This document shows, piece by piece, positions 24,505 to 32,246 of a stretch of 46,766 nt of DNA. Source of the stretch: Candidatus Allofournierella merdipullorum (GTDB lineage: Bacteria; Bacillota; Clostridia; Oscillospirales; Ruminococcaceae). The notes under the pieces are model-generated. The model was not told where the DNA came from. It was given only the letters and a program-made list of their open reading frames with translations, and searched no databases. The stretch's first letter is position 1. Every line of letters begins with the position of its first letter. The stretch covers positions 1 to 46,766 of the forward strand of contig DXBV01000032.1 of the NCBI GenBank assembly GCA_019116345.1, in the 5' to 3' direction. The position numbers and the translations under genes were made by a program.

Positions 24505-27500
24505 GTGGAAAAGAAATTCTGCACCTACTGCATGAGCCCGGTGCCCCCCGGCGGCAGCTGCCCGGTGTGCGGCCTCACCGAGGGGGCCTACAGGCCCTCG
24601 CCCCATCACCTGCCCCCCGGCACCGTGCTGCAAGACCGGTATCTGGTGGGCCGGGTGCTGGGCGAGGGCGGCTTTGGCATCACCTACATCGGCTGCGATC
24701 TGCGGCTGGAGATGAAGGTGGCCATCAAGGAGTACTACCCCCTGGACCGCTCCACCCGCAACGCCGCCGTGTCGCTGGAGGTCACCGGCTTCATGGGCCT
24801 GGCCGCCCGCAGTTTTGAGCGGGGCAAGCAGCGCTTTCTGGACGAGGCCCGCACCATGGCCCGGCTGGCAAAGCAGCAGGTGATCGTGGGGGTGCGGGAC
24901 CACTTCGAGGCCAACAACACCGCCTACATCGTGATGGAGTACATCGAGGGCACCACCTTCAGCGAGCTGGCCCGCCAGCGGGGCGGGCGCATCCCCCCGG
25001 AGGAGCTGTTCGCCATTCTGGAGCCGCTGTTCGGGGCGCTGAGCATCGTCCATGAGAACGGCCTGCTCCACCGGGACATCGCCCCCGACAACCTGATGCT
25101 GGAAAACGGCCGGGTGCGCCTGCTGGACTTCGGCTGCGCCCGGGAGGCCAGCCAGGGCAACGAGACCCTGACCATCACCCTGAAACACGGCTACGCCCCG
25201 CTGGAGCAGTACCAGCAGAAGGGCCAGGGCCCCTGGACCGACATCTATGCCCTGTGCGCCACCATCTACTTCTGCCTCACCGGCAAGGCCCCGCCCCCGG
25301 CGCTGGACCGCATCGCCCAGGATGAGCTGCTGCGGCCCGGCAAGCTGGGGGTGGCGCTGCCCCCCTGGCAGGAGGCCGCCCTGCTCAAGGGTCTGGCCAC
25401 CGCCCCTCACCGGCGTTTTCGCACGGTGGAGGAGCTGCGGGCCGCCCTCTACGAGGCGCCCGTCGAGCCGGCGCCGCCCCCACCGCCCCCGCCGCCGGAC
25501 GACGAAAAGAAAGTTTTGCCCGACGATGAAAAGGGAGTTTCATCGAACGACGAAAACAAGATCCCGGTCAACGACGCGCCCGGCACAGACGACACGGGCG
25601 ACGGGCCCGTTCCCCCCGCCCCTTCCCCTCCCCGCTGGCTGTGGCCGGCAGCGGGGGCCGCCGCGGCGCTGGCGGCGGCCATCTGGGCGGGCATGGCGCT
25701 GGGCGGCCAAAACACCCTTCCCGTCGGCACCTCCGGCGTCACCTCCCTTTCGGGCGCGGCCTCGCAGCTGCCGGCCGGCCCGGACGCCGCGTTCTCCTGG
25801 GAGGACGCGGTGGCCTTCACCGGCTCCTCCGAGGAGGAGCTGCGGGCGCTGCTGGAGGACGAGGACGTGGCTGCCGTGGCGCTGCCCGCCGGGTGCGAGC
25901 TGACCGTGCAGGCGCAGGATCTGGAACTTGCCAAACCCCTGCTGGTGGAGCAGGGCGCCTGCCTGCGCCTGTTCCACAGCCTCACCGTGGCCGGGGGCGG
26001 CCTTGTGCGGGTGGAGGGCATACTGGAAAACAACGGCCTGCTTCGCACCGCAAACGCCGGCGCGGTGGAGATCGGCTCCACCGGCACGCTCTGCGGCAAC
26101 TGCCTGTTCTGGATGGAGCGCGAGGCCGACCTGACGGTGGAAGAGGGCGGCAGCGCCTCCCTGGGCGACGAGGACTTTGACCAGGGGGGCCTCCAGCAGC
26201 ACTTCCTGGCCCGGTCGGAGGAGGAGATCTTCGCCGACGCGGTGTATGTGACCAGCTGGAAAGAGTTCCGGGCCGCGGTGACCCGCGCCGACAGCCCCGC
26301 CGTCGTCATCGACGGGGATATGGAGCTGCTGCTGGACGGCAGCTGGACCTGCCGGGTGCCCCTTGCCATCAGCGAGGGGGTCACGGTGACCGCCTCGGCC
26401 CCCGAAGGGATGGACGTCTTTGCCGCCGGCCTGCTGGTGGACAGCATCCCCCTGCTGGTGAACCACGGCGTGCTGGACTGCTCGCTGACCACGGGCAGCT
26501 GGACCACGACCGTCCCGTCTGCCGCCACCCTGCTGGTGAATTACGGCGAGGTGCGGGGCAGCCTCTTCCTGGATGCCCCCGGCGCCCTGGTGAACTACGG
26601 TGAGGTCACCTCCCGGTCCGCCCAGGTCCTTCAGACCGACGTGTACACCACCGGCTTGTGGACCCAGCAGGGCGAGGGGGACCAGAACTGGATGAACTTC
26701 TACGAGCGCACCGTCTGCAACATGGGCCAGTTCACCATTGCGGGCGAAAACTGGGTCAACCTGGCCAACAGCACCCGCTTTGTCAACAGCGGCACCCTGA
26801 CGGTGGCCGGCGGCGGCCGGCTGGAAAACCAGGCCCTGCTGGACAACAGCGGTGTTCTGCGGCTGGAGGCGGGGGCCGAGCTGGCCAACTGCGGCCTGTT
26901 CCTGCCCCGCGGCTCCAGCTGCGCGGGCGCGCTGGAGCTGGACGAGGCGGCCCTGTTCAGCCACTGCGGCCTGGTGAACTGGATGGACACCGGGCCCCAG
27001 GCGCTGGCCTGCCAGGTGGCGGAGGGGGGCGGCCGGGCCCTGGCCCTTGACCCCGCCGGCGAGCGCCGGGTGGCGGACGAGGCCGCCCTGCGGGAGGCCC
27101 TGGCGGACGAGAGCTGCACCCTGATCCGGCTGGAAGGGGATGTGGCCCTGGCCGGGGATGTGACCCTTTCCAAGGGGCTGGACACCGGCGAGGCGCGCCT
27201 CACCGTCACCGACGGCGACCTCACCCTGGAGGGGGAGGTCGCGGCGCTGACGGGCAGCGTGGACCTTTCCGGGGGCGCCCTTGCCCTGCGGGACGGGGCC
27301 ACGGCCCTGCTGGCCGCGCTGGACAACTGCGCCGGCCTGGCGCTGGAAAACGCCCTGCTGGCCTGCGACGCGCCGCTGGCCCTGGCCGAAAGCCAGACCT
27401 GGCTGGGGCAGGGCAGCTGCCTGCTGGCCCTGCAAGGGCTGGAGCTGGAAAACAGCGGCCTGCAGGAGCAGGACGGCATGCTCCGGGCCTGCGGCTCCTT

Positions 27501-27864
27501 TGCGCTGAAAAACAGCGAAGTGGAGCTGGGGGGCGGCGAGCTGCTGGTGTACAACGCCGATCTGCTGGTGGACGAAGGCTCCTCCATCACCTCCGGCGAG
27601 GACGCGAAGGTGGAGTTCCAGTACAACCACGACCAGTTCTCCCGGCGGCTGGCGGGCGAACTGACCCTGGGCGGCGACAGCCGCATCAGCGCCGCCGTGA
27701 CGGTGAGCGGCGCCCTGGTCAACCGGGGCACCCTGGCCTTTGGCGGCACCCTCACCGTGGCCGGCAGCCTGGACAACCAGGGCGCCCTGGTGGCGGCGGG
27801 CGGCGCGCAGCTGGTGGTGGCGGAGGGCGGCCGGTTCACCGGCAGCCAGCCGGTTGCGGGCTGA
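24505..27864 (+). CDS. Receptor-like Ser/Thr kinase with large repeat ectodomain
   Basis: A 1119-residue protein. A zinc ribbon (Cys6, Cys9, Cys19, Cys22) and a kinase domain (40-318) with GEGGFG, Lys75, HRDIAPDN (Asp191, Asn196) and DFG (208-210) are paralogous to the preceding kinase. The APE motif reads YAPLEQY. Next come a poly-Pro run, an acidic linker with repeated DDEK/NDEN units (332-352) and one membrane helix (378-400). The remaining 720 residues lie outside and show repeated short strands of the type LVNxGxL (near 650, 675, 694, 760, 780, 1070) that suggest a beta-solenoid. The start is GTG at 24505, with AAAGGAGG 9 bases upstream. I infer a surface sensor that signals through phosphorylation; the ligand is unknown. 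Confidence 0.85.
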   Translation: MEKKFCTYCMSPVPPGGSCPVCGLTEGAYRPSPHHLPPGTVLQDRYLVGRVLGEGGFGITYIGCDLRLEMKVAIKEYYPLDRSTRNAAVSLEVTGFMGLAARSFERGKQRFLDEARTMARLAKQQVIVGVRDHFEANNTAYIVMEYIEGTTFSELARQRGGRIPPEELFAILEPLFGALSIVHENGLLHRDIAPDNLMLENGRVRLLDFGCAREASQGNETLTITLKHGYAPLEQYQQKGQGPWTDIYALCATIYFCLTGKAPPPALDRIAQDELLRPGKLGVALPPWQEAALLKGLATAPHRRFRTVEELRAALYEAPVEPAPPPPPPPPDDEKKVLPDDEKGVSSNDENKIPVNDAPGTDDTGDGPVPPAPSPPRWLWPAAGAAAALAAAIWAGMALGGQNTLPVGTSGVTSLSGAASQLPAGPDAAFSWEDAVAFTGSSEEELRALLEDEDVAAVALPAGCELTVQAQDLELAKPLLVEQGACLRLFHSLTVAGGGLVRVEGILENNGLLRTANAGAVEIGSTGTLCGNCLFWMEREADLTVEEGGSASLGDEDFDQGGLQQHFLARSEEEIFADAVYVTSWKEFRAAVTRADSPAVVIDGDMELLLDGSWTCRVPLAISEGVTVTASAPEGMDVFAAGLLVDSIPLLVNHGVLDCSLTTGSWTTTVPSAATLLVNYGEVRGSLFLDAPGALVNYGEVTSRSAQVLQTDVYTTGLWTQQGEGDQNWMNFYERTVCNMGQFTIAGENWVNLANSTRFVNSGTLTVAGGGRLENQALLDNSGVLRLEAGAELANCGLFLPRGSSCAGALELDEAALFSHCGLVNWMDTGPQALACQVAEGGGRALALDPAGERRVADEAALREALADESCTLIRLEGDVALAGDVTLSKGLDTGEARLTVTDGDLTLEGEVAALTGSVDLSGGALALRDGATALLAALDNCAGLALENALLACDAPLALAESQTWLGQGSCLLALQGLELENSGLQEQDGMLRACGSFALKNSEVELGGGELLVYNADLLVDEGSSITSGEDAKVEFQYNHDQFSRRLAGELTLGGDSRISAAVTVSGALVNRGTLAFGGTLTVAGSLDNQGALVAAGGAQLVVAEGGRFTGSQPVAG

Positions 27865-27875
27865 AGCAAAAAGTG

Positions 27876-27913
27876 AGAGCCGCCCCATGGACGAAGGTCC
27901 ATGGGGCGGCTCT
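27876..27913. terminator. Bidirectional terminator of the kinase cluster
   Basis: A perfect 16-bp stem (27876-27891 with 27898-27913) with a 6-base loop lies between two convergent stops. T-rich sequence follows on both strands, short on plus and five T after a 4-base gap on minus. Confidence 0.85.
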
Positions 27914-27921
27914 TTGCGCTG

Positions 27922-29037
27922 TTATTGGGGCTGCTCGGCAAACAGGCTGGCGATGACCTGCTCCATCCGGTCGCTCATGAACTCGTCCTCCTCGGCGCTG
28001 ATGGCGTAGAGGATGAGCCAGTCGAAGGGGTTGCGGGTGTCCAGCTGGGCCATGCCGCAATCGGCCAGCATGGCGTTCAGGGTCCACCAGTGGTCCTCCA
28101 CCCGCTCCTCCTGGGTGATGTAGCTCTCGTCCAGCTCCCGGTAGGCGTCGTTGCCGTTCAGGCTGTTCTCGGTGACCACATACAGCAGCATCAGCAGCTT
28201 GCGGGGCACGTCCTCCTGGTGGTTGCGGATGTTCTTCAGGGCGGTGGCGTTGGGCCAGTTCTGCTTGATGAGCTTCTGGATCAGGGTGTAGCTGGAGCGG
28301 CTGCGGGCGGCGGGCATCTGCAGCGACAGGTAGCTGTCCATCACCGTTTCGATGGAATAATCCTGCTCCTTTTCCTCCGCCCAGGCGGGGGCTGGGTGGA
28401 TGAGCTGGTCCAGGTAGCGCTCGAAATAGTAGTAGCTGCGCAGGTGCAGCCTGCCGAAGTAGCGCAGGTTCCTTCGGTAGCAGGCGCGCAGGTCCTGGGG
28501 CGTTTGCGCCAGCAAAAACTCGTTCTGCATCTCGTGGGTGAGCCGGCTGGTCCAGCCCTGCTGCAGCTGCTCCACGCCCGCCGCCGGAGGCAGGCTCTCG
28601 TAGAACTCCCGCGCTTCCCGGTAGCTGTAGTCGCCCCGCAGGAACCACACATACACCGCCTCCCAGCCGGTGCGGTACTGCACCCCGTAGCCGGTGAAGG
28701 CCCCCAGCAGATAGTTCAGCTGGCTCTCCTCCAGCCCCAGGGCGAAAGCGATGCGGTAAAAGTCCTCACGGGCGGTGGGCAGGTTGCGGCCAGCCAGCCA
28801 GTTGCGCACCCGCCGGCCCACCGACTCGTGGTTCGCGCCCGGCTCCTCCTGCAGGTAGAAGTCCACCAGCCGCTCGGCCAGGTCCGGCGCGGGGTACATG
28901 CCCCGCAACGTTTCCGCGAAGGAACGCAGGGGGATGCGCCCCTCCCGCAGGTAGCGCACCGCCATGGAGGGGGTCATCTGCCCGTGGAGGATATTGTCGT
29001 ATTCCACGGCGGAAAGCCGCGTGAGCGGAACAGGCAT
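27922..29037 (-). CDS. Uncharacterised protein with XRE-like helix-turn-helix segment
   Basis: I do not recognise this 371-residue soluble protein. Residues about 73-110 (VGRRVRNWLAG then FYRIAFALGLEESQLNYLL) look like a Cro/C1-type helix-turn-helix, where the second part resembles recognition and dimer helices. The rest is helical and rich in Tyr, Arg and Trp, without membrane segments. The ATG at 29037 has AAGGGGAG upstream, and a TATAAT lies at 29076-29071. It faces the kinase cluster and shares its terminator but is transcribed separately. A regulatory role, perhaps as a target of the kinases, is possible but rests only on location. Confidence 0.65.
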   Translation of the reverse strand: MPVPLTRLSAVEYDNILHGQMTPSMAVRYLREGRIPLRSFAETLRGMYPAPDLAERLVDFYLQEEPGANHESVGRRVRNWLAGRNLPTAREDFYRIAFALGLEESQLNYLLGAFTGYGVQYRTGWEAVYVWFLRGDYSYREAREFYESLPPAAGVEQLQQGWTSRLTHEMQNEFLLAQTPQDLRACYRRNLRYFGRLHLRSYYYFERYLDQLIHPAPAWAEEKEQDYSIETVMDSYLSLQMPAARSRSSYTLIQKLIKQNWPNATALKNIRNHQEDVPRKLLMLLYVVTENSLNGNDAYRELDESYITQEERVEDHWWTLNAMLADCGMAQLDTRNPFDWLILYAISAEEDEFMSDRMEQVIASLFAEQPQ

Positions 29038-29070
29038 GAGTTTTTCTCCCCTTTTTCCGTATATTTATTT

Positions 29071-29076
29071 ATTATA
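29071..29076 (-). promoter_or_regulatory. Consensus -10 of the 371-residue protein gene
   Basis: TATAAT on the minus strand at 29076-29071, 34 bases before the start codon, in an AT-rich patch. The best -35 (TTCAAA, 16 bases upstream) matches four of six positions. Confidence 0.5.
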
Positions 29077-29158
29077 GCACAGCGGCGCGTTTTTTGAAGG
29101 GGGCAAACGCAACCGCCGCAAAAAAAGCGGCGGGGCCGCGCCGCCGCGCGAAAGGGGC

Positions 29159-29187
29159 TGGGCAAACGGCGGGCGGTATGGTATACT
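29159..29187 (+). promoter_or_regulatory. Promoter of the small membrane peptide-deoC pair
   Basis: TGGGCA (29159-29164) and TATACT (29182-29187) are 17 bases apart, and TGG precedes the -10 as an extended element. The first start codon is at 29242. Confidence 0.5.
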
Positions 29188-29241
29188 GGAAAAAAGACAA
29201 ACCGCGCCGCCTTTTGGCGGCAGAACAGGAGGTTTTTGACT

Positions 29242-29388
29242 ATGAAAGGTTCCGCGTTTCGTCTGGCCGGCCTGATTTTGGGCATCGTGGCGTCCGTGGC
29301 CGCCGTGGTGGCCATCGTGCTCAGCGCCGTGGGCATGAGCAAGGCGCGTCAGTGCAAGCAGTGCAAACTGGGAGGAGGCTTAAAATAA
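29242..29388 (+). CDS. 48-residue membrane peptide upstream of deoC
   Basis: A short gene encoding 48 residues: a basic start (MKGSAFRLAG), one strongly hydrophobic Val/Ala-rich helix (about 8-31) and a C-terminal tail with a Cys-x2-Cys pair (RQCKQCK) and glycines. The ATG at 29242 has AGGAGG 9 bases upstream and a good promoter lies before it. The stop TAA shares its last A with the deoC ATG (TAATG), so the two are translationally coupled. I know no named family for it. The CxxC could bind a metal or be oxidised. Strong signals at both ends make it a likely real gene. Confidence 0.65.
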   Translation: MKGSAFRLAGLILGIVASVAAVVAIVLSAVGMSKARQCKQCKLGGGLK

Positions 29389-30053
29389 TGGACAATGCCG
29401 CAATCCTGGCCAAAGTGGACCACACCCTGCTGAAACCCGAGTCCACCTGGGCCGACATCAAGAAACTCTGTGACGAGGCCATGGAGTACCACACTGCTTC
29501 GGTGTGCATCAACCCCTGCTTTGTGAAGCAGGCCGCCGAGTACATGAAGGGCGCCGTGCCGGTGTGCACGGTGATCGGCTTCCCTCTGGGCGCCACCGAC
29601 ACCGCCACCAAGGTGTTCGAGGCCAAGACCGCCATTGAGAACGGCGCGGAGGAAGTGGACATGGTCATCAACATCGGCCGCTTGAAGGCGGGCGACGCGG
29701 CCTTTGTCACCGATGAGATCGCCGCCACCAAAAAGGCGGTGGGTGACCATGTGCTGAAGGTCATCATCGAGACCTGCCTGCTCACCGACGCCGAGAAGGA
29801 GACCATGTGCCAGGCCGTGATCGACGCCGGGGCCGACTTCATCAAGACCAGCACCGGCTTCTCCACCGCCGGCGCCACCTTCGCGGACATCGAGCTGTTC
29901 AACCGCTGCTGCGCGGGCCGCTGCAAGATCAAGGCCGCGGGCGGCATCTCCACCCTGGACGACGCGGTGCGCTTCATCGAGCTGGGCGCCGACCGTCTGG
30001 GCACCAGCCGCATCGTGAAGCTGGTGCAGGGCGTGGAGGCTCAGGGCTACTGA
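29388..30053 (+). CDS. deoC: Deoxyribose-phosphate aldolase
   Basis: DeoC splits 2-deoxyribose 5-phosphate into acetaldehyde and glyceraldehyde 3-phosphate, the last step of deoxynucleoside breakdown. The 221-residue TIM-barrel has the Schiff-base Lys153 (DFIKTSTGF), Asp91 (EEVDMVINIG) and the second lysine Lys182 (KIKAAGGI). The N-terminal DHTLLKPES is typical. The start ATG at 29388 was chosen because GGAGGAGG lies just upstream and it fuses with the preceding stop. No other deo genes are adjacent. A hairpin follows the stop. Confidence 0.96.
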   Translation: MDNAAILAKVDHTLLKPESTWADIKKLCDEAMEYHTASVCINPCFVKQAAEYMKGAVPVCTVIGFPLGATDTATKVFEAKTAIENGAEEVDMVINIGRLKAGDAAFVTDEIAATKKAVGDHVLKVIIETCLLTDAEKETMCQAVIDAGADFIKTSTGFSTAGATFADIELFNRCCAGRCKIKAAGGISTLDDAVRFIELGADRLGTSRIVKLVQGVEAQGY

Positions 30054-30077
30054 GCCGCCGGTTCATAAGAAAAAATT

Positions 30078-30120
30078 GCCTCCCATATCCTTGTAAAAAA
30101 GGGTATGGGAGGCGTTTTGT
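30078..30120 (+). promoter_or_regulatory. Hairpin after deoC that encloses the ribosome-binding site of the ZIP gene
   Basis: A 13-bp stem (30078-30090 with 30101-30113) with a 10-base loop is followed by GTTTTGT, so it can end deoC transcription. Its right arm contains GGGAGG (30107-30112), which is 8 bases before the ATG of the metal transporter at 30121. Transcripts that read through would have this site paired. Confidence 0.65.
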
Positions 30121-30876
30121 ATGTTGTACGCGATGCTGGCCACCACGCTGGCGGGCCTTTCCACCGCGCTGGGCGGGGCGCTGGGCGCGCTGCGCCGGCC
30201 CGGCCGCCGGGGCATGGCCTTTTCCATGGGCTTCGGCGCGGGGATCATGGTGGCCGTCAGCCTGATGGATATGCTGCCGGCGGCGCTGGGGCGGTATCTG
30301 GCGGCCTTCTCCCCGCTGCGGGCGGGGGCGATGGCCGCCAGCCTGGTGCTGCTGGGGCTCGCGGCGGGGGCGCTTTTGGAGAAACTTCTGCCGGAGGAAG
30401 CCGCTTTTTCCGGCGGCGAGGAGGGCAGAGTGCTGCGCAGCGCCCTGGTCACCGCGCTGGCCCTGGTGGGGCACAATCTGCCGGAAGGCGCCATGACCCT
30501 CTTCGCCTCCCTGGAGGACCCGGCGGTGGGTGTGCGGCTGGCGGTGGCCATCGGCCTGCACAATCTGCCCGAGGGGCTGGCGGTGGCGCTGCCGGTGCTC
30601 TACGCAACAAAAAGCCGGGGCCGGGCCTTTCTGGCGGCGCTGGCCTCGGGTCTGGCGGAGCCGGCGGGGGCGCTGCTGGCCTGGGGGCTTTTGGGCGGGC
30701 GCATCACCGCGGGCGTCGTCACCGGAATGGCGGCGCTGGTGAGCGGCGTGATGTGTTGGGTAAGCGCGGCGGAGCTGCTGCCCACCGCCCTGTCCCTGGG
30801 CAAAAAGGAGACCGCGGCAGCGGGCTTCGGAGCCGGCCTTTTGGCGATGACCCTTGGAATCGCCCTCCTTTCGTGA
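30121..30876 (+). CDS. ZIP-family metal transporter
   Basis: A 251-residue membrane protein with about eight helices. The two metal-binding helices carry HNLPEG (118-123) and HNLPEG (147-152), the ZIP signature that forms the binuclear metal site. The length and a short charged loop (90-105) match bacterial ZupT/GufA-like members, which take up zinc, iron or manganese. The ATG at 30121 has GGGAGG at ideal distance, but that site lies inside the hairpin at 30078-30113. No clear promoter of its own is seen, so it may depend on read-through from deoC. Its last bases contain the -35 of the next gene. Confidence 0.9.
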   Translation: MLYAMLATTLAGLSTALGGALGALRRPGRRGMAFSMGFGAGIMVAVSLMDMLPAALGRYLAAFSPLRAGAMAASLVLLGLAAGALLEKLLPEEAAFSGGEEGRVLRSALVTALALVGHNLPEGAMTLFASLEDPAVGVRLAVAIGLHNLPEGLAVALPVLYATKSRGRAFLAALASGLAEPAGALLAWGLLGGRITAGVVTGMAALVSGVMCWVSAAELLPTALSLGKKETAAAGFGAGLLAMTLGIALLS

Positions 30877-30882
30877 TATAAT
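30854..30882 (+). promoter_or_regulatory. Promoter of the lipoprotein-two-component operon
   Basis: TTGGAA (30854-30859) and a consensus TATAAT (30877-30882) are 17 bases apart. The -35 and spacer lie in the last codons of the ZIP gene, and the ZIP stop codon touches the -10. Confidence 0.75.
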
Positions 30883-30914
30883 AAACTTCGTATATATAAA
30901 AGGGGGTGGCAGCT

Positions 30915-32189
30915 GTGAGATGGATCAAAGGAGCCGCGGCACTGGCGGCGGTGTGCCTTCTGGCCGGCTGCGGCGCCGCGCCCGCCGGCGTGGAGGATCT
31001 GCTGCGCGCGCCCCAGCTGGACGGCCAGCAGAACGAGGTGGAAAAGGCTCTTATCGCCTATCTTGGCGAGACGCCCCAGATGAAGTATCCCACCACCGGC
31101 GAGCATCTTTCCCCCTTTGTGTTCGACGACTGGAACGGCGACGGTGTCACCGACGCCGCCGCGCTGTATGTGAGCAGCGCCAAGGGGCAGAACGTCCACC
31201 TCGCGGTGCTGGAATCGGTGGACGGCGCATGGGCGGTCACCCAGGAGCGGGAGGGCCTTGCCACCTCGGTGGAGAGCATCGAGACCGCCAGCCTGCGGGG
31301 AGCCGAGGGTTCTCAGCTGCTGGTGGGTTACGCCGCTGCCTCGGGGGAGAAGTATCTGGCGGTCTATTCCTATCAGGACCAGACGCTCAACGAGGTGTTC
31401 CACCAGTCCTACTCCCAGTACGAGCTGCGGGACATCAGCGGCACCGGCGGCAACGACCTGGTCATCATCGGCCCGGAGACCGACAGCGGCCTGCAGCTGC
31501 AGATGCTCACCGCCCAGGACGGCCAGTTCATCCCGGTGATGCCGCCGCTGGCCGTGGGCAATCAGTTCACCAGCTGCGAAGGCCTCTACACCAGCAAGGG
31601 CGACGACGGCAGCGACTACCTCATTCTGGACGGCCAGACCGGCAGCGCCAACAGCCTGGCCAGCATGATCCTTTACTACGACGCCCGCCAGCAGCAGCTG
31701 GTGACCTATCATCCCATCACGGTGGACGATCTGTTCACCGCCACCCAGCGTTATTCCAGCCTGCTGAAAAGCCAGGACATCGACGACGACAGCACGGTGG
31801 AGATCCCCGTCCAGCTGGACGGCGCCGGCATGGAGAACCTGGCGGTGAACCGGCTGAGCTTCGTGGCCTGGATGGACTACACCACCGAGTACGAGCAGGT
31901 AAAGAGTTTTGGTGTGGCGGACTTGGAATACGGCTATTATCTGGAACTGCCCTCCGAGTGGCAGGGCCAGATCATGCTCACCGACGGCGACGAGCCGGAC
32001 AGCTGGCAGGTGCGCAGCGCCGACGGCGAAGCGCTGCATCTCACCGTCCGGGTGGTGGAGCCCAACACCCAGGGCGCCGGCTACTTCCAGCTGGGCAACC
32101 TGGGCGCCCAGCGGGTACAGGCCCGATTGGGCACGTCCGACTGGTACCTGCAGTCCGGCGACCTGCTGCGCGGGTTCCGGCTGCTGTGA
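30915..32189 (+). CDS. Lipoprotein of unknown function
   Basis: A 424-residue secreted lipoprotein. The signal peptide ends in the lipobox LLAGC, with Cys19 as the lipid-modified residue. A VCBS/FG-GAP-like calcium-type motif, DDWNGDGVTDAA, lies near residue 70, and the rest is rich in beta-strand patterns with many Asp, Gln and Ser. I do not recognise a specific family. The start is GTG at 30915, because AAGGGGG lies 8 bases upstream; a GTG three codons earlier overlaps that site. It is followed by a response regulator and a histidine kinase on one transcript, so it may be a sensor partner or a client of that system. A weak GC-rich hairpin lies after its stop (32213-32228). Confidence 0.75.
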   Translation: MRWIKGAAALAAVCLLAGCGAAPAGVEDLLRAPQLDGQQNEVEKALIAYLGETPQMKYPTTGEHLSPFVFDDWNGDGVTDAAALYVSSAKGQNVHLAVLESVDGAWAVTQEREGLATSVESIETASLRGAEGSQLLVGYAAASGEKYLAVYSYQDQTLNEVFHQSYSQYELRDISGTGGNDLVIIGPETDSGLQLQMLTAQDGQFIPVMPPLAVGNQFTSCEGLYTSKGDDGSDYLILDGQTGSANSLASMILYYDARQQQLVTYHPITVDDLFTATQRYSSLLKSQDIDDDSTVEIPVQLDGAGMENLAVNRLSFVAWMDYTTEYEQVKSFGVADLEYGYYLELPSEWQGQIMLTDGDEPDSWQVRSADGEALHLTVRVVEPNTQGAGYFQLGNLGAQRVQARLGTSDWYLQSGDLLRGFRLL

Positions 32190-32246
32190 GCGCCGTTCAA
32201 AACGAGACAAGGCGGGCTTCGCGGCCCGTTTAAAGGAGGTCAAACC

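Noticed and set aside
25540-27888. Minus-strand open frame of about 780 codons under the receptor kinase ectodomain
   Set aside because: The plus frame continues unbroken from a clear kinase domain with good start signals; the antisense frame has no domain.
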